Positions 16,804 to 25,813 of a stretch of 64,000 nt of DNA are shown in pieces. The position numbers and the translations under genes are program-made. How positions within the stretch are numbered: position 1 is the stretch's first letter; each line of letters begins with the position of its first letter. Below the pieces are notes generated by a model that saw only the letters and a program-made list of their open reading frames with translations, was not told the DNA's origin and did not search any database. The stretch comes from Limnochorda pilosa. GTDB taxonomy: Bacteria > Bacillota > Limnochordia > Limnochordales > Limnochordaceae. The stretch spans positions 310,001 through 374,000 of the forward strand of contig NZ_AP014924.1 in NCBI RefSeq assembly GCF_001544015.1, given 5' to 3'.

Positions 16804-17742
16804 TCAAGCCCTGCGCCCCATGGCCCGAACGACCTCGTCGGTGGCCGGATATCGCCGCGGATCACTCAGGAGGGCCAAGCGCGCGGCTTCCACCCCAAAG
16901 GCTACAGCGGGCTCCAGGTCGAGGCCCCGGAAGAAGCGCGCGTAGAGGAAAGCCGCGTTGAACGCGTCCCCGGCCCCAACCGTCTCCCGCGGCTCGCTAG
17001 GTTCTACGGGCACGTGCACGAGCCTGCCCCTTTCCACCACCCACGCCCCATGCGGTCCGTCCTTCACCACGGCCGCCGGCACCCATGCATCCAGACCGCG
17101 GAGCGCGTGTTCGAGCGTAGGCGCGCCCGTGACGAGCTTCGCCTCATCCGCGTTGGGAAGGAAGAGATCGGTCTCCTGCAAGACCTGCTGAAGCTCCTGC
17201 CGGTCGAACTGGCCTCCTGGGGGCCAACCCGTGTCGAGGACGGTCACGAGCCCACGTTCCCGACAACCCGAGAAAAGGCGTTGGAGGGCGCCAGCGCGCC
17301 ATCGGGGCAGGAGGTGGTACCCGCAGGCGATGACGACGCTTCCGGACGGTGCTTCGAGGATGCGCTCCTCGTCGCCCACGCCCTGGAAGGGTAGGTGGCC
17401 GGCAGAAGAGAAAAAAGTGCGTTCCCCTCCTGGATGCGTAACCGAGAAGCTGAACGCCGTCGGCGCGGGGAGCCTGCGGACCGCGGTGCAGTCCACACCG
17501 GCCTCCGACAGGGACCTAAGGATCCACCCGCCCAGGGGATCGTCGCCGACGGCCGCATGAAGCTCTACGGGCACGCCCAAGGATGCCGCGGCCAGCGCGG
17601 TGTTGCCGGCGGAGCCCCCCGTCCGGAAGATAGACCAGTGGCCCAGCGACTCGGTTCCGGGTGTGGGCCAGGCAGGAATGTCGCCCACGCCCAGGTCCAG
17701 GTTCAGGTTCCCCAGCACGAGCAGCCTCGCCAGGCCCATCAT
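16804..17742 (-). CDS. PfkB-family carbohydrate kinase
   Basis: A 312-residue ribokinase-type kinase. The N-terminal PfkB signature region reads FRTGGSAGNTALAAASLG, the substrate-binding lid follows, and the C-terminal signature is ETVGAGDAFNAAFLYARFF, with the catalytic Asp in GAGDAF. PNADEAKLVTG is the usual N-x-x-E motif. ATG 17742 overlaps the stop of the permease upstream (ATGATG), indicating translational coupling. Within the operon it should phosphorylate the sugar delivered by the transporter. The same family includes fructoselysine 6-kinase, but substrate cannot be assigned. Confidence 0.85.
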   Translation of the reverse strand: MMGLARLLVLGNLNLDLGVGDIPAWPTPGTESLGHWSIFRTGGSAGNTALAAASLGVPVELHAAVGDDPLGGWILRSLSEAGVDCTAVRRLPAPTAFSFSVTHPGGERTFFSSAGHLPFQGVGDEERILEAPSGSVVIACGYHLLPRWRAGALQRLFSGCRERGLVTVLDTGWPPGGQFDRQELQQVLQETDLFLPNADEAKLVTGAPTLEHALRGLDAWVPAAVVKDGPHGAWVVERGRLVHVPVEPSEPRETVGAGDAFNAAFLYARFFRGLDLEPAVAFGVEAARLALLSDPRRYPATDEVVRAMGRRA

Positions 17743-18566
17743 CCCTTCACCCCGGTGAGCACCACGCCCTCGATGATCTGACGCTGGAACAGGGCGAAGA
17801 CGGCCAGTACCGGCACGATGGCCATGGAGGCCGCGGCCATGATCAGGTTCCATTCCGACCCTGCTTCGCCCGAGAACAGAGCGAAACCGACCGGTAAGGT
17901 GCGCATGGCTTTCGACTGGATCACGATCAGGGGCCACAGGTACGCGTTCCAGTTGCCCAGGAAGGTGAAGATGCCCAAGGCCGAGAGGGCCGGACGGACC
18001 AGCGGCAGCGCGATGCGCCAGAACAGGCCGAACTCTGTGATCCCGTCGATGCGACCTGCGTCGAGGAGATCGTCGGGAAGGGTCTGGAAGAACTGGCGCA
18101 TGAGGAACACCCCGAAACCGGTCATGATGCCCGGAAACGCGATGCCCCAGTAGGTGTCCACCCAGCCGAGCTCGCTCGAGGTGACGAACCACGGGATGAT
18201 CAGCATCTCCGTGGGGATCATCAGCGTGGACAAGATCAGCACGAAGATGATGTTTCGCCCGGGGAAGCGCAGCTTCGCAAGGGTGTAGCCGACCAGGGAG
18301 TCCCAGAAGAGCACGCTCGCCGTGGTGGCCGACGCCACGATCAGGCTGTTGGCGTACCAGCGAACATAGTCCGTGTGGAGGAGCACCTGGGCGTAGTTCT
18401 CCAGGGTCGGCTCGGCGGGGAGGAACGACAGGCTGAAGATCTCGTGGAACGGCTTGAACGACGTGAGCAGCATCCAGGCGAAGGGGAAGACCGTGATCAT
18501 GGCTCCGGTCACCAGGACCCCGTAGAGGAGGACCATGCCGAGCTCCGGGCGCACACGTTGAGACAT
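17739..18566 (-). CDS. Sugar ABC transporter permease (MalG/AraQ-like)
   Basis: A 275-residue inner-membrane permease with six hydrophobic helices. It carries the EAA loop that contacts the ATPase (DLLDAGRIDGITEFGLFWRIALPLVRPAL). Its N-terminal segment LTSFKPFHEIF and MIPTEMLIIPWF are typical of the MalG half of carbohydrate-uptake-1 transporters. ATG 18566 overlaps the stop of the upstream permease (TGATG). No ATPase gene is in the operon; as in many such systems it presumably uses a shared MsmK/UgpC-type ATPase encoded elsewhere. Confidence 0.9.
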   Translation of the reverse strand: MSQRVRPELGMVLLYGVLVTGAMITVFPFAWMLLTSFKPFHEIFSLSFLPAEPTLENYAQVLLHTDYVRWYANSLIVASATTASVLFWDSLVGYTLAKLRFPGRNIIFVLILSTLMIPTEMLIIPWFVTSSELGWVDTYWGIAFPGIMTGFGVFLMRQFFQTLPDDLLDAGRIDGITEFGLFWRIALPLVRPALSALGIFTFLGNWNAYLWPLIVIQSKAMRTLPVGFALFSGEAGSEWNLIMAAASMAIVPVLAVFALFQRQIIEGVVLTGVKG

Positions 18567-19483
18567 CAGTACTCAATCCTCCGCGAAAGGACCTTGAGTT
18601 GAAAGAGCGTCACCGACAGGATGATGGCAAAGAGAACGACCGTGGCGGCCGCAGCCTGGCCCATCTGGAATCGCTGGAAGGCCACCTTGTAGATGTAGAG
18701 GACGATGGTGAGGGTGCTGTCGAGCGGCCCCCCCTGGTCGGTGAAGTTCAGGTTCACCACCTGGGTGAAGAGCTGCAGGTACTGGATGGTCCCGATGACG
18801 ACCGCGAAGACGATGCTGGGGTTCAGAAGCGGAAGCGTGATGTGCAGGAAGAGGGCGCGGGCCCCGGCACCGTCGATCCGTGCCGCTTCGTAGTACGTTC
18901 GGGAGATCGACTGGAGCCCGGCGAGGAAGATGACCACCACGAAGCCGAGGTTCTGCCAGACCACCACCGCCGTCACCGCGTACAGCGCCTGCGCAGGGCT
19001 GTCCAGGAACGGCTGGGCCGGCATCCCAATGGCGTCGAGGAAGCCGTTCAGCGGGCCGAAGTTCGGCGAGTAGAGCCACTGCCAGACCCAGGCGGCCGCC
19101 ACGATGGGCGTCATGTACGGCAGGAAGTAGACTGCCCGCAAGAGGCCCCGATACCGGGTGACCCTCTCCAGCAAGAGCGCGATCGCAAGCCCCAGCACGA
19201 TCTGGGCCGGTACCCCGACCACCGTGTACCGGAGGGTGTTGAGGAGGGCGCGGGCGAAGCGTGGGTCGCCCGCCAGGCGCTCGTAGTTGGCGCCGCCCAC
19301 GTAGGTACGGACCTCGCCGACGATGTTCCATTCCCGCAGGCTCAAGTCGAATGCCTGGAAAGCCGGCCAGATCCGGATGTACAGGAAGAAGGCCATGGGG
19401 ACGAGCAGGAAGACGTACGCCCAGAGTGCCTGGCGAGCGTTCAAGCTGAGGCGGATTCCGAAGCGTCGCCGTCCCATCGTCAT
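18566..19483 (-). CDS. Sugar ABC transporter permease (MalF/UgpA-like)
   Basis: A 305-residue permease with six helices. It begins with a helix YVFLLVPMAFFLYIRIWPA and carries the EAA motif (YEAARIDGAGARALFLHITLPLLNP). It pairs with the MalG-type permease directly downstream, sharing a TGATG junction. ATG 19483 is immediately after a G run; ATG 19477 would be better spaced from GGGGGGG. It lies 39 bases after the solute-binding-protein stop, in the order binding protein, MalF, MalG typical of this class. Confidence 0.9.
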   Translation of the reverse strand: MTMGRRRFGIRLSLNARQALWAYVFLLVPMAFFLYIRIWPAFQAFDLSLREWNIVGEVRTYVGGANYERLAGDPRFARALLNTLRYTVVGVPAQIVLGLAIALLLERVTRYRGLLRAVYFLPYMTPIVAAAWVWQWLYSPNFGPLNGFLDAIGMPAQPFLDSPAQALYAVTAVVVWQNLGFVVVIFLAGLQSISRTYYEAARIDGAGARALFLHITLPLLNPSIVFAVVIGTIQYLQLFTQVVNLNFTDQGGPLDSTLTIVLYIYKVAFQRFQMGQAAAATVVLFAIILSVTLFQLKVLSRRIEY

Positions 19484-19522
19484 CCCCCCCGTCCCCAGGG
19501 CCTGCCTTGCAACCTACTCCAC

Positions 19523-20791
19523 CTACCTCTTGGACCAGAAATCGTCCAGGATCTGCTGCTCGCGCTGTGCTGCCCGTTCCAGGGCGGTCTCGGGGGCAAC
19601 GCCCTGCAGCGTCACCTCGTTCACGGCATCCACCAGCACCTGCCGCTGGCCTGCCTCGTCCACGAAGAACGTGGCGTGGGCGTAGGGGAGGCTCGCGACG
19701 AAGGGGCCGAAGACGGGATCCGAGGCAAGGGCCGGGTCCTGGGCCAGCGCGGCGCGAGCTGGGATCTCACCGACTGTGTCGAGCCAGTAGCGCATGGCGC
19801 TCTCGGAGGTGATGAACTTCAGGAACTTGATGGACGCGTCGAGCTTGGCGCCCCGCGCGTTGCGCGTGATGCCGTGGGCCCAGAAGGAGCCGAAGTTGGA
19901 GCGTTCGTTCGTGGGTCCGCCGACGGGAAGCTCAGCCACGCCCCAGTTCACCCGGGCGCCGTTCCGGATGGACCCCACGGCGAAGGAGCCGTCGATGATC
20001 ATGGCAGCGAGTCCCTGCATGAAGGCCTCGCGGTAGCCGCTGTCCCCAGGGAAGAAGTTGGCGACGCCGATCTTCTGCTTGGTGATCCAGTCGGTGTAGA
20101 ACTCCAGGGCCTCGGTCCCCGCTGGGGTGTCGTAGGTCACGCGCCGGCCATCTTCCGAGTAGGGTGTCACACCCCACTGGCGGAAGAGGACCTCCCGGAT
20201 CAGGTGGTGGTCCTGACCCGTGGGAGCCACGCCGAAGCCCAGCCGCTGAAACCGGTTCCCGCTCCTGCGGGTCAGGCTCTCGGCCGCCTGCAGGAATGCG
20301 TCCCACGTCTTGGGCGGTCCGTCGAGACCCGCCTCGGCCAGGAGGTCCTTGTTGTAGAAGAGGGCCAGGGTTCGCACCGCCGTCGGCAGCGCCCAGTACC
20401 GGCCGTCCATCTTCGCGGCCCGCACCATCGGGGCGAAGTCGCGTTCGATCTCCTCGGGCGGGAAGGTGTCCTCCGGCAACGGCTGCAGGTAGCCCGAGTC
20501 GATGTAGAGCGGCAGCCACCCGTAGAAGAGGTTGATCACGTCGGGCCCGCGGCCGGCCGGAACCGAAGCGGCCACACGCTGGTTGTAGGCGTCGTAGGGA
20601 AAGGTCTCGTGGACGACACGGATATTGGGGTTCTCGGCCTCGAACTGATCGATGAGGGTGTTGATAGCCTCCACCTTGGTCGCGTACTCGTACTGCCAGT
20701 AGGTGATGGTGACCTGCTGGGCTGCGGCCGGTAGGAGGGCGAGCGCAACCAGCATCAGCGCCAGCCCCGGAAGACGCGTGATTCTCAGCAT
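19523..20791 (-). CDS. Extracellular sugar-binding protein of an ABC transporter
   Basis: A 422-residue periplasm-type or wall-associated binding protein. The signal peptide (LPGLALMLVALALLPAAAQQ) has an AxA cleavage site and no lipobox Cys. The mature protein starts with the family-typical strand VTITYWQYEYATKVEA and includes GPDVINLFYGWLPLYIDSGYL and YYNKD-like ALFYNKDLLAEAGL, markers of solute-binding family 1 (MalE/UgpB). It is the first transporter gene of the operon, read after the PIG-L-like gene. An RBS AAAGGAGCGAG precedes ATG 20791. The ligand is not evident. Confidence 0.9.
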   Translation of the reverse strand: MLRITRLPGLALMLVALALLPAAAQQVTITYWQYEYATKVEAINTLIDQFEAENPNIRVVHETFPYDAYNQRVAASVPAGRGPDVINLFYGWLPLYIDSGYLQPLPEDTFPPEEIERDFAPMVRAAKMDGRYWALPTAVRTLALFYNKDLLAEAGLDGPPKTWDAFLQAAESLTRRSGNRFQRLGFGVAPTGQDHHLIREVLFRQWGVTPYSEDGRRVTYDTPAGTEALEFYTDWITKQKIGVANFFPGDSGYREAFMQGLAAMIIDGSFAVGSIRNGARVNWGVAELPVGGPTNERSNFGSFWAHGITRNARGAKLDASIKFLKFITSESAMRYWLDTVGEIPARAALAQDPALASDPVFGPFVASLPYAHATFFVDEAGQRQVLVDAVNEVTLQGVAPETALERAAQREQQILDDFWSKR

Positions 20792-20851
20792 CGTTCTCGC
20801 TCCTTTCTATGTCCCTCGATTGGTCCTCGATCCTTCGATCCGGCCGAAGAA

Positions 20852-23523
20852 TCATCGATCCCCGGCCGGGTAGCTGACCATGTTGGCCATGAGCCGGAAG
20901 GCCCCGGGCACGTACTGCTCCAGCTGGTAATACAGGATCAGGCTGGTGTAAAGGTACGTACCCTTACCGTACCGGGCCAGGAGCATGCCGCCCTGCATCG
21001 GCTCCCACCCCGGATCCGACATGGATAGGAGCGGTTGGTATTCCGTCGCCCACTCCATGGGGAAGTAGAGACCACGGTCCTTCCTCCATCCACCCCAATC
21101 CGATTCCGAGATGCGGTTGGGTGCGTTGAACAACCTGTGGTTCGGCTGCAGCACGGTGACCGGCGCGGACTCGTCGGTGATCCGCCAGTTGAAGGAGGGT
21201 TGGCCGATGACGAGTCGATACGGCGGCACGGTGTCAGGATCCCAGTTGTCCCCAGGCCGGTGGAGCTGCACCACCAGGTGCCCCCCGTCTTCGACGTACC
21301 GCAGGAGACGTTGGTTGGCCGCCACCAGGTCCGGACGTGAGCGGTACGCGTACACGCCCAGGACGATGGTGTCGAACGCGGCCAGGTCACCGAGGAGGAG
21401 GTCCTCGTGACCGAGGAGCGTCACGTTGAACCCCATCTGTTCCAGAAACTCGGGGACGGAGTCGAAGCCGCTGGCGACGTATCCGACCCTCACCGGATCG
21501 ACGGCCCAGGGGAAGGCCACCACACGAACCTCCGAGGGCGCCACGACATAGGTTCGTCCGATGTGATCGTACTCGATCGTGCGGACGGAGCGATTGGACC
21601 GCCAGCCCTCGCCGCTCGCCGCGACCGCGATGCGATAGTCTCCACAGGGCGCATCCTTTGGAGGTTGGAGATCGAAGTGCACCGTGGTGACCGTCCCACG
21701 GGCGTCCAGGTGGAAGGCATGCTCCGCCGGATCGGATCGCCATCCCCGAGGAAGCTCGTATCGCACGGAGCCAGCGGCCGCCTCCGGGCGATGGTTCCGA
21801 AGGACGACGGAGACTCCCACCGATCCTCTGCCCCCCGCAGTGTTCAGGAGCGTGGCGGACGGCTCCGCCCGCACGGACACGTCCGGCAGGACGGCCAAGA
21901 ACCGGGTCGGCGTGATCGCCACCTCGGCGCGTTCCCCATGCACCCTGTATCCCACCACGCCGCGCAGCACCGGGGGATGGTAAGGGTGGAAGTAGGACGC
22001 TTCCTCGGGGATCCGAACCCGAAAGGAGCGCTCTGCCGTTTCGTTGTACCCGAGGGCCGTCGCCGGCCCGTCCGAGATGGGCTCCACGAGCCACCCTTGC
22101 GGCGCCTCCAGTCGCAGGCTGACGTCTTCGAGCGGGATCTGCCCACCGTTTCGTTGTACCCGAGGGCCGTCGCCGGCCCGTCCGAGATGGGCTCCACGAG
22201 CCACCCTTGCGGCGCCTCCAGTCGCAGGCTGACGTCTTCGAGCGGGATCTGCCCACCGTTGAAGGCCCGGACGGTGAGGGTGACCTCCTGTCCCTGCACC
22301 ACCTCCCAGTCCTCCAAGTCGATCTGTCCGATCACGAGCGTCGCGGCAGCACTCACCGCCTGAAGCTGTTCCTCCTTGACCCGGAGGCGGAAGGCGAGGT
22401 CCTCGGCCCAGGGGCCGCCTGCGCCGGCACCGTCCAGTGCTTCCAGCACCTGCCGCACCTTTCCCAGCGTGTCATGCACCTTGAGGAGGATGGTCTCGCG
22501 GTCGGGGAAGGCGCCGTCGATCGCCTCCAGGCCGGCCTGGATACTCCGGAGGTGCGATCGGAGGCCCTCATGGCCGTCGGGGACTGTGTGGACTAGCTCC
22601 CCAACCGTGGACGGGAGGCCATCGAAGAGGGAGCGCTCTGGACCCGCGACGGGAACCGTGCTCAGCACCCTTTCGGCGTGGAGCAGCCTGGGACCGGGCT
22701 CCACCACGCGACCCATCCCCTGGGATCGATGGAACGCCCGGGACTCCTCTCCCAACTGCACGTACGAGACGCCCAGCACGGGGTCGAACTCGCCGGTGTT
22801 CACGGTCACGTCCACCTCACCGGTCTCCGTGGCGAGGTAGACGTTGCCGCCTCCCCCGCCGGGGTTCGCGGGGACGTAGACCTTCCGGACCTGCCAGGGG
22901 AGAAGCCCGGCGGAAAGCTGCTCGGGGAATGCTTCGGGGTCGGCGGCGTGTCGTACCGCTTCCAGGGTCAGCCGGGTGATGGCCCGGTGGTGCCCGTGCT
23001 GGCCGTACTCATCCCGGAAGGAGGGCATCACCACGTCGGGCCGCTCCTCCCGGATCAGCCGCACCAGCCGCTCCAGCGGGATCTCGGCCCCCCAACGGGC
23101 CAGGGTCTCCTCCGGGGTCTTCGAGAAGCCGAAGTCGTAGATGGGGTCGTCCAGCTCTTCACTCAGGAGGCGAAGGTGCACCCCCGTGACCCGGGAGGCC
23201 TCCTCCAGCTCCCGGGTGCGAACCACGCCCAGGGCCTGATCGTACTCGTCGCCCACCTGATTCTGCCCGCCTTCACCCCGGTTGGCGATGACGCTGACCA
23301 CGCGCGCACCGAGCCCTCGCGACAGGTACGCCAACAGCGCGCTCTGCTCATCGTCGGGGTGAGCCCCGGTGTTCATGAAGCTCACGACGGTGCCCAGCGG
23401 ACGGATCGCCTGATGAAGCCTCACCAGCGCCCGTTCGTCGTTCCCACCCATTGCTCGGTCGGCTCCCACGCCGATGGAGATGGTTGCCACTCCGCCGATC
23501 ATCCCCCGCCACCATCCTGACAT
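20852..23523 (-). pseudogene. PIG-L-family deacetylase with large C-terminal domains, frameshifted by a 110-bp tandem duplication
   Basis: Start ATG 23523 (GGAGAGGCGGGAGCAGCC upstream). The N-terminal domain is a PIG-L/LmbE deacetylase: MNTGAHPDDEQS with the zinc ligands HPDDE, NRGEGGQN, and a later HGHHR for the third ligand (QHGHHRAITRL). After a helical linker comes a beta-sandwich (NEW3-like) and a C-terminal glutamine-amidotransferase-like or Rossmann domain (VRVGYVASGFDSVPEFLEQMG, FDTIVLGVYAYRSRPDL). The exact 110-bp duplication at 22036-22260 shifts the frame. With one copy removed, the frame is open for 2562 bases, stop included. The family removes N-acetyl groups from amino sugars, which suits the surrounding sugar operon. 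The lesion may be real, reversible, or an assembly artefact. Confidence 0.75.
22036..22260. repeat. Tandem duplication, period 110 bp, inside the PIG-L gene
   Basis: Bases 22036-22150 are identical to 22146-22260. The period of 110 is not a multiple of three, so it causes the frameshift. The junction carries a 5-base overlap (CCGTT) typical of slippage or micro-homology duplication. Copies are identical, so the event is recent or an artefact. Confidence 0.9.
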
Positions 23524-23610
23524 GGCTGCTCCCGCCTCTCCTTGGGAAGGATCGCAGCCATTGCTCCCTTTACCGCCGGCCGTACCAAGGTGCACGAACG
23601 TGCCGGGGTT

Positions 23611-24825
23611 TCACCTCCCGGCCATCAGAAGCTCCTTCGCCTGGTCCGCGGCCAGGGCGCACGCTCCGACGAGCCCGGCCCTGTGCTGGAGTGAAGACGG
23701 CTCCACCCTGGGCCGGAAGGGCGAAAGCTTCGCGAATTCCTGCTCGAGCATGGGGAGGAGGGCCGGAACGTGTGGGCTGACGGGTCCTCCGAGGAAGATC
23801 ACCTCCGGGGCGAGCACCAGATGAATGCTGAGCAGGGCCCTGGCCAGCAGGCTCATCCGCTCTTCAACGAAGCGGCGCGCTCTTGGCTCGCCGGACGTGC
23901 AGGCTTCGAGCATCGCGGCCACCGTGGTGTCCACCGCCTCCGCTCCAGGCTCGGGAAGCGCCATCAGCGCGGAGTAGTCGCGTGCCAGCGCGCTCAAGGA
24001 GAGACGTTGCTCCAGGCCGCCGAAAGAGCGCTCGTCCGTCCCACCCGCGTCCCCCAAGGGCATGTAGCCGATCTCTCCCGCAAGGTTGCCCGCACCCCGG
24101 TGGACCTCGCCGCGGAGGATGATGCCCATTCCCACACCGGTTCCCAGGGAGACGAAGGCGAAGGTGCCGAACTGGGCCCCCCTGCCGAACCGCCACTCCG
24201 CAAGAGCGGCAGCGTTGACGTCGTTGTCCACCGCCACCGGGAGGCCCATCTTGCTCTGGAGAAGGGTGCGAACCTGCGTGCGTAACCATCCGACGGCCGG
24301 CGCGAGGGTGACCTCGCCCGTCTCCGTATCGGTTACCCCTGGCGCTGCGACGCCCATGCCCAACACCTCCGGCGACCCTTGGGGCAGCCGGTCGCGCAAT
24401 CGCTGAACCGAACGCGCCAGCCGCTCCAGGACATCCGGCCCATCCTCTCCCGTGCGGGCCGAGAACCGCTCTGCCGCCACGGGGGCACCGTCGAGCGTGA
24501 AGGCGCCGATCTCCATGCGGGTCCCGCCCAGATCCACGGCCAGGACAGTGCCGCGCCGGGGATTGTAGTGCAGCAGACGGGGTCTGCGACCTCCAGTGGA
24601 GGCTCCCTCCCCGCCCCACACGACCAGACCCGTCTCGAGCAGCTCCTCAACGATTTCGGAGACGGAAGGTTGGCTCAAGCCGGTGCGGCGGGCAAGGTCC
24701 GCACGCGACACGGGACCCTCGCGCTCGATGAGTTCCAGCAGAAGCCGCCGATTCGCGGTGCGCACATCGCCTGCCCGCGTGCCCACGGCGCCCGCCGTCA
24801 CAGCAACCCCACGCACATGGCTCAA
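23611..24825 (-). CDS. ROK-family transcriptional regulator
   Basis: A 404-residue sugar-responsive regulator. The N-terminal winged helix (RLLLELIEREGPVSRADLARRTGLSQPSVSEIV) is followed by a ROK sugar-kinase-like domain with the ATP-binding start AVDLGGTRMEIGAF, the catalytic-type segment VDNDVNAAALAEWRFG and SLGTGVGMGIILRGEVHRGAGNLAGEIGYM. The zinc motif CxCGxxGCxE of most ROK proteins is absent (GGTDERSFGGLEQ stands there), so this is a zinc-free form. TTG 24825 gives the longest form; later GTG codons are possible. It is the first gene of the carbohydrate operon and probably represses it until the sugar binds. Confidence 0.88.
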   Translation of the reverse strand: MSHVRGVAVTAGAVGTRAGDVRTANRRLLLELIEREGPVSRADLARRTGLSQPSVSEIVEELLETGLVVWGGEGASTGGRRPRLLHYNPRRGTVLAVDLGGTRMEIGAFTLDGAPVAAERFSARTGEDGPDVLERLARSVQRLRDRLPQGSPEVLGMGVAAPGVTDTETGEVTLAPAVGWLRTQVRTLLQSKMGLPVAVDNDVNAAALAEWRFGRGAQFGTFAFVSLGTGVGMGIILRGEVHRGAGNLAGEIGYMPLGDAGGTDERSFGGLEQRLSLSALARDYSALMALPEPGAEAVDTTVAAMLEACTSGEPRARRFVEERMSLLARALLSIHLVLAPEVIFLGGPVSPHVPALLPMLEQEFAKLSPFRPRVEPSSLQHRAGLVGACALAADQAKELLMAGR

Positions 24826-24879
24826 CCCCCGCCTACGCCTCGGCTTGAGAAGCCGGGCCTCGATAGTGACGCTTCGCCG

Positions 24880-24910
24880 CCTAACTAATCAAGGTAAGAT
24901 ACCTAAGTAA
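24880..24910. promoter_or_regulatory. Candidate operator upstream of the ROK regulator
   Basis: Two direct repeats CCTAACTAA and CCTAAGTAA start 22 bp apart, i.e. two helical turns, in an AT-rich patch unusual for this genome. A small inverted repeat GGTA-AGA-TACC lies between them. Position (55-85 bases upstream of the regulator start) suits autoregulation or the promoter of the carbohydrate operon. Confidence 0.42.
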
Positions 24911-25036
24911 GGTAGGACTACGCCATCCTTGACCTGGATCCTTCTTACGATCTGCCTGTGGTTTTCCAGCGGCTTCTCGCTCCCAGGCAGCCGCCCGCCC
25001 CTACGCCCGCCTCCGCTCCTCCACCCACCTCCACTC

Positions 25037-25813
25037 CTACGCCCACCGCCTCCGGGGCCGGTACCGCCGGTAGCCCTTCACGGACGCCTCCGTCTCCACG
25101 CCCAGGTAGAGCTCCCGGACGTTCCGGTTGGCGGCTAGTTCGCCGGGCGGGCCCTCCAGCACCAGGCGGCCCGTCTCCAGGACGTAGCCGTAGTCGGCCA
25201 CCCGCAGGGCCAGGCGGGCGTTCTGCTCCACCAGCAGCAGCGCCGTCCCCTGCTCCTTGATGCGCAGGAGGGTCTCGAAGATCTGCTCCACGAAGCGGGG
25301 TGCCAGGCCGATGGAGGGTTCGTCCAGCATCAGGAGGCGGGGCCGGCCCAGCAGAGCCCGGGCGATGACCAGCATCTGCTGCTCCCCGCCCGAGAGGAGA
25401 CCCGCCTGCTGCCGGCGGCGCTCGGCCAGGATGGGGAAGAGCCCGTGGACCCAGTCCAGGTCGGCCCGAACGGCGGCCTCGTCGCGCCGGGCGTACGCGC
25501 CCAGGCGCAGGTTCTCCTCCACGGTCAGCTCGGGGAAGACGCCTCGCCGGTCCAGGACGTGGGCCAGGCCCAGGCGGGCCACGGCCTCGGGCTCCCAGCG
25601 GGTCACGTCTTGCCCGGCGAAGCGGATGCGCCCCTTCTCGGGCTGATCGGGAATCAGGCCGCTCACCGTACGCAGCAGCGTGGTCTTGCCCGCCCCGTTG
25701 GCCCCCAAGAGGACCATCAGGAGACCTTCCTCCACCTGGAGCGAGACGCCTCGCAGCACGGTGATGTGCCCCCCGTAGGCGGTCTCCACGTTGGCCAGCT
25801 CAAGCAGCGCCAC
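25037..25813 (-). CDS. livF: Branched-chain amino-acid-type ABC transporter ATPase (LivF)
   Basis: The smaller of two ATPases of a Liv-type importer. Walker A GANGAGKTTLLR, the LivF-typical LGLAHVLDRRGVFPELTVEENL, ABC signature LLSGGEQQMLVIARAL, Walker B LLMLDEPSIGLAP, and the H-loop region in which LivF has VEQN (LLLVEQNARLAL). GTG 25813 is chosen because GGGAGG lies eight bases upstream; it overlaps the livG stop by 14 bases. Last gene of the livM-livH-binding protein-livG-livF operon. A short basic C-terminal tail extends past the usual end. Confidence 0.9.
   Translation of the reverse strand: MALLELANVETAYGGHITVLRGVSLQVEEGLLMVLLGANGAGKTTLLRTVSGLIPDQPEKGRIRFAGQDVTRWEPEAVARLGLAHVLDRRGVFPELTVEENLRLGAYARRDEAAVRADLDWVHGLFPILAERRRQQAGLLSGGEQQMLVIARALLGRPRLLMLDEPSIGLAPRFVEQIFETLLRIKEQGTALLLVEQNARLALRVADYGYVLETGRLVLEGPPGELAANRNVRELYLGVETEASVKGYRRYRPRRRWA

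Noticed and set aside
18599-20734. Very long plus-strand frame opposite the sugar transporter genes
   Set aside because: It is the antisense of three well-recognised genes, with charged low-complexity translation typical of GC-rich shadow frames.
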